10,384 nt of DNA from CAMCFD01 sp965661355 (lineage in GTDB: Bacteria; Pseudomonadota; Alphaproteobacteria; Rickettsiales; UBA1997). The stretch covers positions 1-10,384 of the forward strand of contig CBFIDI010000046.1 of the NCBI GenBank assembly GCA_965661355.1, in the 5' to 3' direction. Made by a program: the position numbers and the translations under genes. This document shows positions 6,073 through 10,384 of this stretch, piece after piece (the stretch's first letter is position 1; each line of letters starts with the position of its first letter). The notes beneath the pieces are model-generated. The model was not told the origin of the DNA, searched no databases, and saw only the letters and a program-made list of their open reading frames with translations.

Positions 6073-8241
6073 TTAATAAAAAACTCTGTTGGCTTTAATT
6101 ACAAAGTCAGAAACTTTTAACGCAGATATAGCCTCCTCAAGCTGATATTTATCTTTAACTTCAATATCTATGTCAATTGAAAATTGCTGAGAATTTCTAT
6201 TTACTACTCTAATATTGATGATATTTAATATAATTTTTGATATTACATTGGTAACTTTTGCCAAAGATCCAGATTTATTTGAAATTAAAACATTAATTCT
6301 GGAGTTATAAAATATATTATTATCTTTGTTGTCGAACTTCCACGAAACATCAATAATTTTTTCTGGGCCAAGGGCTGTGTTTTTTAAGTTATTACAATCT
6401 TGATTATGTATTGTTACACCGCTTCCGGTATTAATAATTCCGATAATTATATCACCAGGAATCGGATTGCAACAAGATGCAAAATGAACCGACATTGCTG
6501 AAAAAATACCATTTATTGGCAGAGAATTATCTTTGAATCTTTTTTTACCTCTAAGATTTATCTTTATTCTGTCTTCGTCTTTTATATCAGGATAAACTCT
6601 TTTTAAAATATCATATCTTGAAATTAGACCCTCGGCAACTTTAACATATAAATCATCAATGCTAATTGCTTTAAATTCAGAATAAATTTCTTCAATCAAA
6701 GTTTGCTTAAATTCTTTTTCTCTAGTTTTAAAGAATTTTTTAAGCATACTAATTCCAAGCTCCTTATGTTCGTTAAGTCTTTCGTCTCTAATAAATGACC
6801 TTATGGCTGATTTTGCTTTTTGAGTTGCTACAAATTGAAGCCAGTTTGGAGATGGCCTAGCATTTTCCGAGGTTTTAATTTCAACCTGGTCGCCATTTTC
6901 AAGTCTTTGTCGAAGCGGAGAAGTAATGCTATTAATTTTAACAAAAGAACAAGCATTACCAACTTCTGAATGAATGGCGTAAGCAAAATCTACGGCCGTT
7001 GAACCAATTGGCAAGTTAAATATTTCACCTTTTGGTGTAAAGCAAAAAATATTATCTTTGTGAAAATCTAACTTACTTTGTTCAATAACTTCTTGTAAAT
7101 TTTGAGAGTTTTCAAATAGCGATATTAAGTCTCTGAGCCAGCGATATTGAATATTCTCTTTTTTATTTTCAATTTCTTCATTATTTTTACCCAAGTCTGA
7201 AAGGTTGTTATTTTTATATATCCAGTGCGCTGCAAGGCCAAGTTCAGCCTCGTTATGCATCGTCTTGTCTCTAATTTGGATCTCTATTTTTTTGTTAAGA
7301 GGTCCTAAAATAGTTAAATGCAAAGACCTGTAGCCATTTTCTTTGGGCGTACTAATATAATCTCGAAAGGTTCCGGGAATCATATTATAATTTGTATTAA
7401 TAATACCCAATACGCGATAACACTCAGAAATATTTTTAACCACCACTCTAAAGGCCATAATATCATATAGATGATGGAATCCAACATTTCTAAATTTCAT
7501 TTTACGAAAAATAGAATAGGGTGTTTTTTGCCTTCCTGATATTTCAAATTCAATTTTGCATAATTTTAATTTATGCGAAATTTGTTCTTTAACTTTTTTT
7601 ATATAATATTTTTTTTCAAAAACTAATTTGTCTAATTTGTCAATAATAAATCTTCTTGCCCTGGGTTCAATAACCTCAAAGGCTAGTTCTTGCATTTCGT
7701 CTTTAATTTTATTTAATCCAATCCTTGCTGCTAAGGGGGCGTAAATCTCTAGACTTTCTCTGGCTTTTTTAACTTTTTTCTCTCTTGAGGGGATATAATA
7801 TATGGTTCTTAAATTATGCAACCTATCGGCTAATTTAATTAACAAAACCCTTATGTCTTTTGACATGGCCAAGGTAAGCTTGCGAAAATTTTGCGCAACC
7901 CTTTCTTCGCTTGAAGCAGATTCAATCTTCTTTAGCTTTGTAACCCCGTCAACCAATCCGGCGACCTCTTTTGAAAATTCTTGTTCTATTTCCGAAAGGT
8001 CAATTTGCGTATCTTCAACAACATCGTGTAAAAGAGCGGCGATAATTGAATTTTGATCCATTTTTAGATCAATCAAAATTTCTGCAACAGCTAGTGGGTG
8101 TGAAAAATAAGGTTCGCCAGAATGTCTAGTTTGATTTCCATGATTTGACTTTGAGAAAATATAGGCTTTTTTGACCAAGTTGTCGTCTATATTCTTATTA
8201 TATTTCTTGATTTTAGAAATTAATTTCGAGGCTGAAATCAT
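6073..8241 (-). CDS. spoT: Bifunctional (p)ppGpp synthetase/hydrolase, RelA/SpoT family
   Basis: The enzyme makes and breaks the alarmone (p)ppGpp in the stringent response. At 722 residues it is full length for a long RSH protein. The hydrolase HD domain keeps its metal and catalytic residues: H48 (YFSHP), H72-D73 (LLHDVVEDT, with E76-D77) and D139 (KLADRLHN). The synthetase domain has GRQKTPYSIFRKM (236-248), D260, KENGYRSLH (300-308) and E320 (EIQIRD). A TGS domain follows (about 396-457, FCFTPKGEIFNLPIGSTAVDFAY begins it), then the zinc-finger region with C590-C591 (ASCCNPIPGD), H612 and C616, and a C-terminal ACT domain (about 648-720). All catalytic landmarks are intact, so both activities are expected. 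The ATG at 8241 has a partial ribosome site, AAGG, 9 nt upstream. It lies 94 bp behind rpoZ, the same order as in enterobacteria. Confidence 0.96.
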   Translation of the reverse strand: MISASKLISKIKKYNKNIDDNLVKKAYIFSKSNHGNQTRHSGEPYFSHPLAVAEILIDLKMDQNSIIAALLHDVVEDTQIDLSEIEQEFSKEVAGLVDGVTKLKKIESASSEERVAQNFRKLTLAMSKDIRVLLIKLADRLHNLRTIYYIPSREKKVKKARESLEIYAPLAARIGLNKIKDEMQELAFEVIEPRARRFIIDKLDKLVFEKKYYIKKVKEQISHKLKLCKIEFEISGRQKTPYSIFRKMKFRNVGFHHLYDIMAFRVVVKNISECYRVLGIINTNYNMIPGTFRDYISTPKENGYRSLHLTILGPLNKKIEIQIRDKTMHNEAELGLAAHWIYKNNNLSDLGKNNEEIENKKENIQYRWLRDLISLFENSQNLQEVIEQSKLDFHKDNIFCFTPKGEIFNLPIGSTAVDFAYAIHSEVGNACSFVKINSITSPLRQRLENGDQVEIKTSENARPSPNWLQFVATQKAKSAIRSFIRDERLNEHKELGISMLKKFFKTREKEFKQTLIEEIYSEFKAISIDDLYVKVAEGLISRYDILKRVYPDIKDEDRIKINLRGKKRFKDNSLPINGIFSAMSVHFASCCNPIPGDIIIGIINTGSGVTIHNQDCNNLKNTALGPEKIIDVSWKFDNKDNNIFYNSRINVLISNKSGSLAKVTNVISKIILNIINIRVVNRNSQQFSIDIDIEVKDKYQLEEAISALKVSDFVIKANRVFY

Positions 8242-8335
8242 TAAATCTTGCCTTAAAATATAAAGTTAATAATATAAAGATCAAAATTTTAGTACAACTT
8301 AACGGTAAAAACTTAAGATAGATTGAAGGTTTAAT

Positions 8336-8671
8336 TTAATCTTCAATATCTAAATTTTCAGATATAAAAGTTGCTTCTTCAATTTGATTCTGCATTTCGT
8401 TTTCAGTTTTATCTGCGCTTGAATTTAGAGAGTCTGTGTACGAGAAGTTTCTGTTTCTGATACCGGAAATAATGTTATTTCTGATTTTGTCAACTTCAAC
8501 TGTGCCGTCGGCAATTTCACGCAAGGCCAAAACAGAAGGCTTTTCGCCAACTTTTATATGCTCTGACTGGGCGCCAGATAATATGCTTTTTGCGCGATTG
8601 CTAGCAATTAAACATAGTTCGAACCTGTTTGGAACAACCAAAACGCAATCTTCAACTGTAACTCTAGCCAT
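8336..8671 (-). CDS. rpoZ: RNA polymerase omega subunit
   Basis: Omega helps assemble and stabilise RNA polymerase by holding beta-prime, and in proteobacteria it contributes to a ppGpp binding site. The 111-residue product starts with the family signature MARVTVEDC and continues VPNRFELCLIASNRAKSILSGA, then KPSVLALREIADGTV, all typical of RpoZ. The C-terminal third (after about residue 75) is acidic and variable, as usual. I chose ATG at 8671; a frame reaching TTG at 8698 would add nine residues before the conserved start and is unlikely. It leads spoT by 94 bp on the same strand, probably in one transcript, which links the ppGpp maker to one of its targets. Confidence 0.95.
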   Translation of the reverse strand: MARVTVEDCVLVVPNRFELCLIASNRAKSILSGAQSEHIKVGEKPSVLALREIADGTVEVDKIRNNIISGIRNRNFSYTDSLNSSADKTENEMQNQIEEATFISENLDIED

Positions 8672-8690
8672 ATTATTTTTCAATTTCGTT

Positions 8691-8709
8691 GCTTGCAATT
8701 AGGGCAAGC
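8691..8709 (-). promoter_or_regulatory. Hairpin in the rpoZ leader
   Basis: A perfect 6-bp stem (GCTTGC / GCAAGC) with a 7-nt loop lies 19 bp upstream of the rpoZ ATG, inside the predicted leader. There is no T run on either side, so it is not a standard terminator. It might influence translation or mRNA stability; its role is unknown. Confidence 0.35.
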
Positions 8710-8887
8710 CTAGTTTAATATTGTTGTATAACTACCAATCTTAATGCCAACTTTTCATTATTTAATCGTTTATTGGGTAAAAAACCAAATATAGCAAAAT
8801 ATATTAAGAATTTTTACTTAAATACTAAACCAAAATAAATAAATTATAAAATGGTAATTGGCAATATTAAGTAATTGAGCTGTCAAT

Positions 8888-8915
8888 ATTATATCATAAA
8901 GCAATTTTATGTCAA
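8888..8915 (-). promoter_or_regulatory. Consensus sigma-70 promoter of rpoZ-spoT
   Basis: On the minus strand, TTGACA (8915-8910) and TATAAT (8893-8888) are both perfect matches, spaced 16 bp apart. Transcription would begin near 8881, about 210 nt before the rpoZ ATG. This is an unusually long leader for such a small housekeeping gene. It is the best promoter match in the window. Confidence 0.7.
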
Positions 8916-9040
8916 TAGACAATGTTTAAAGATTAATAAAAGCTAGTAATTATAACATATCGCCTTTTATTGACTTGAAAAATACAAAAAAATTAGAAAT
9001 ATATTTCGTAACTTGTTGCAAAGAAATTATTATAAGTTAA

Positions 9041-9049
9041 TGTGATAAT
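9041..9049 (+). promoter_or_regulatory. Possible extended -10 promoter of map
   Basis: TGTGATAAT fits the extended -10 form (TGn followed by a five-of-six match to TATAAT). The start near 9056 would give a leader of about 32 nt. No good -35 lies at the right distance. A TTGACT at 8970-8975 with a poor -10 (TAGAAA, 18 bp on) is an alternative. Confidence 0.35.
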
Positions 9050-9087
9050 TTAAATTGTAAAAAAAACAATAAAAATATTAAGAAATA

Positions 9088-9873
9088 ATGAGTAATATCA
9101 CAATTCACAACCAAAAAGATTACGAAAAAATGCGCAAAGCTGGTAAAATAGCCGCGCAAATATTAGATTTTATTGCCGACTATGTCGAAATTGGAGTTAC
9201 AACCGATAGTTTAAATCAGCTTTGCCACGATAAAATTATAGAAAATAACGCGGTGCCAGCTCCACTTAATTATAGGGGTTTTCCAAAATCGGTTTGTACT
9301 TCGGTTAATCATGTTGTTTGCCATGGAATTCCGGGTGAGAAAAGGCTAAAAGATGGTGATATTGTAAATATCGATGTCACTGTAATTGTTGATGGCTGGC
9401 ATGGAGATACAAGTCGCATGTATTATGTCGGAAACCCGTCAATTAAAGCTAAAAGACTTTGTAATACAACTTACGAGGCGATGATGATTGGAATTGAACA
9501 GGTAAAACCAGGTGCAACTCTTGGCGATATTGGTTATGCAATTCAAAATTTCGTCGAAAATAGGGGTTATTCAGTGGTCAGGGATTATTGTGGTCACGGA
9601 ATTGGTAAAGTTTTTCACGCCGAACCAAATGTAGTTCATTATGGTCAAAAAGGAAAGGGCGAAATCTTAAAAGAAGGGATGTTTTTTACTGTTGAGCCTA
9701 TGGTAAATGCCGGATCTTATAAAACAATTCTGAGCCAGCATGACAACTGGACGGTTACTACGCGCGACAAATCATTATCGGCACAATTCGAACATACAAT
9801 AGCGGTCACAAAAGACGGTTACGAAATTTTTACTGAATCGCCTAAGGGGCTAGACCTGCCGCCATATAAATAA
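9088..9873 (+). CDS. map: Type I methionine aminopeptidase
   Basis: The enzyme removes the N-terminal methionine from new proteins in the cytosol and is normally essential. The 261-residue protein is the usual size for the bacterial type I form. All the metal ligands are visible: D96 (VNIDVT), D107 (HGDTSR), H170 (CGHGIGK), E203 (TVEPMV) and E235 (AQFEHT). The substrate-pocket residues H79 (VCHGIP) and H177 (FHAEP) are also kept. ATG at 9088 fits the family start (KMRKAGKIAAQIL follows closely). No clear Shine-Dalgarno motif precedes it. It is transcribed away from rpoZ and is followed by a separate promoter for virB3, so it is probably its own unit. Two weak hairpins downstream (9885-9904 and 9918-9938) could end the transcript, but neither has a good T run. 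Confidence 0.97.
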   Translation: MSNITIHNQKDYEKMRKAGKIAAQILDFIADYVEIGVTTDSLNQLCHDKIIENNAVPAPLNYRGFPKSVCTSVNHVVCHGIPGEKRLKDGDIVNIDVTVIVDGWHGDTSRMYYVGNPSIKAKRLCNTTYEAMMIGIEQVKPGATLGDIGYAIQNFVENRGYSVVRDYCGHGIGKVFHAEPNVVHYGQKGKGEILKEGMFFTVEPMVNAGSYKTILSQHDNWTVTTRDKSLSAQFEHTIAVTKDGYEIFTESPKGLDLPPYK

Positions 9874-9949
9874 TATTTGTTAGCTTGGGTCATAAATTGC
9901 CCAATATTTATCTACTTAATTACTTAGAGTGCGTAATTTTGGATTTTTC

Positions 9950-9979
9950 TTGACAAAATTTGCGAAGTTATGCTAGAAT
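9950..9979 (+). promoter_or_regulatory. Extended -10 promoter of virB3
   Basis: A perfect -35 TTGACA (9950-9955) is followed after 18 bp by TAGAAT (9974-9979), preceded by TGC, giving an extended -10. This is a strong predicted sigma-70 promoter. Transcription would start near 9986, leaving a leader of about 98 nt before virB3. Confidence 0.65.
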
Positions 9980-9991
9980 ATATAGCGTTTG

Positions 9992-10032
9992 GTGGCAACT
10001 TAAAAGGTTGGCTACGGGCTTCGTATTTTTTT
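9992..10032 (+). terminator. Attenuator-like double hairpin in the virB3 leader
   Basis: Hairpin 1 pairs 9992-9999 (GTGGCAAC) with 10007-10015, eight pairs including one G-T wobble and one bulged G. Hairpin 2 pairs TACG (10013-10016) with CGTA (10022-10025) and is followed at once by seven T (10026-10032), like a weak intrinsic terminator. The two share 10013-10015 and cannot both form fully. They lie just after the predicted transcription start and before virB3. The stem of hairpin 2 is short, so termination would be inefficient; the regulatory role is inference. Confidence 0.4.
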
Positions 10033-10083
10033 AATTAAAAGAAATTTTAATTTAAATTGGTAATAATTAATTATTAAATAATT

Positions 10084-10380
10084 ATGTCAGGTCAACTTAA
10101 TGCTGATCCATTATTTTTGGGTTTAACAAGGCCGCCATTGCTTTTGGGGGTAAGTTATACTTTTGCTGCGCTAAATGGAATTATTTCTTTGTTGGCGTTT
10201 GTTATTACTTCAAACTTTTTTTACTTACTGGTCCTTCTTCCTGGAATTCACGGAGTTGGCTGGTTTATATGCTTAAAAGAGCCCAGAGCGATTGAGTTAT
10301 TAATTGCAAAATCTTCAAAATGCTCAATTTGCAGAAATAGAAGTGTGCATGGCGGAACTAATTCTTACGATGTCTATTAA
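10084..10380 (+). CDS. virB3: Type IV secretion system protein VirB3
   Basis: VirB3 is a small inner-membrane component of P-type type IV secretion systems that works next to the VirB4 ATPase. The 98-residue product shows the family opening (DPLFLGLTRPPLLLGVSY), two hydrophobic segments (about 18-40 and 44-64) and the CLKEPRAIELL motif (63-73) typical of rickettsial VirB3. A CxxC pair (C80, C83, KCSICRNR) follows; from memory, Rickettsia VirB3 has a similar KCxxCKN tail. The length agrees with the rickettsial form. The start ATG has only AT-rich DNA before it and no Shine-Dalgarno motif. The gene ends 4 bp before the window edge; in Rickettsiales virB4 and virB6 copies usually follow, so it is probably the first gene of that cluster, behind its own promoter. 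Confidence 0.93.
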   Translation: MSGQLNADPLFLGLTRPPLLLGVSYTFAALNGIISLLAFVITSNFFYLLVLLPGIHGVGWFICLKEPRAIELLIAKSSKCSICRNRSVHGGTNSYDVY

Positions 10381-10384
10381 GTAA

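Larger units (their letters stand above)
8672..9087. other. Divergent spacer between rpoZ and map
   Basis: This gap of 416 bp holds the promoters of both flanking genes and about 200 bp of leader before rpoZ. I found no open frame of useful length in either direction, no tRNA, and no recognisable riboswitch. Confidence 0.5.

Noticed and set aside
7802..8056. An 84-codon plus-strand frame opposite spoT
   Set aside because: It mirrors the conserved HD domain region of spoT, with no independent support.
8672..8698. TTG start for rpoZ
   Set aside because: The conserved family start MARVTVEDC matches the ATG at 8671.
8436..8702. An 88-codon plus-strand frame opposite rpoZ
   Set aside because: It is antisense to the conserved omega subunit gene, and its product looks like a mirrored sequence.
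9885..9938. Terminator hairpins after map
   Set aside because: Two stems of 5-6 bp are present (9885-9904 and 9918-9938), but neither has high GC or a proper T run, so no terminator is called.
1..10384. CRISPR array, insertion sequence, tRNA or rRNA genes
   Set aside because: I saw no regularly spaced repeats, transposase, terminal inverted repeats or recognisable RNA-gene sequences.

Overview
The window looks like a chromosomal piece of an AT-rich alphaproteobacterium of the order Rickettsiales or a close relative. The main support is the last gene, a VirB3 of rickettsial type (start of a P-type/rvh type IV secretion cluster). The long-linker FtsZ ending in a VPAFFRKKK tail, the rpoZ-spoT gene order and the long AT-rich spacers agree with this. 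A TonB-dependent receptor, a full-length RelA/SpoT enzyme and a thiamine phosphate synthase together are more than most strictly intracellular Rickettsiales keep. They suggest a less reduced or partly extracellular lineage; this is inference.

Layout. Positions 1-211 hold no clear gene. On the minus strand, 714-2810 encodes an outer-membrane TonB-dependent receptor with an unusual NCSVCG motif in its plug, followed 4 bp later by a secreted thioredoxin-like protein (212-709). Upstream of the receptor lies a minus-strand promoter whose -10 is covered by a near-consensus Fur box (3035-3055), so this pair is probably an iron-controlled uptake operon. Facing the other way, a good sigma-70 promoter (3170-3198) drives ftsZ (3237-4907). 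ftsZ overlaps a thiE-like gene (4907-5533) by one base in a TAATG junction that follows directly on a run of nine A.

A 539-bp spacer (5534-6072) contains short coding-like fragments interrupted by stops and a frame change, perhaps a dead gene. The rpoZ-spoT pair (8671 down to 6073, minus strand) encodes the RNA polymerase omega subunit and the (p)ppGpp synthetase/hydrolase, the classical stringent-response pair. It is preceded by a consensus promoter (8888-8915) that implies a leader of about 210 nt. Divergently, map (9088-9873) encodes methionine aminopeptidase. A strong extended -10 promoter at 9950-9979 then precedes a leader of about 100 nt with two mutually exclusive hairpins, the second followed by seven T, and then virB3 (10084-10380). 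The rest of the secretion cluster would lie beyond the right edge.

Most items are housekeeping. The points most worth a second look are the Fur-controlled receptor/thioredoxin pair with matching CxxC motifs, the attenuator-like leader of virB3, the A9 junction between ftsZ and thiE, and the possible gene remnant at 5846-6044. I did not find a clearly new multi-gene system.
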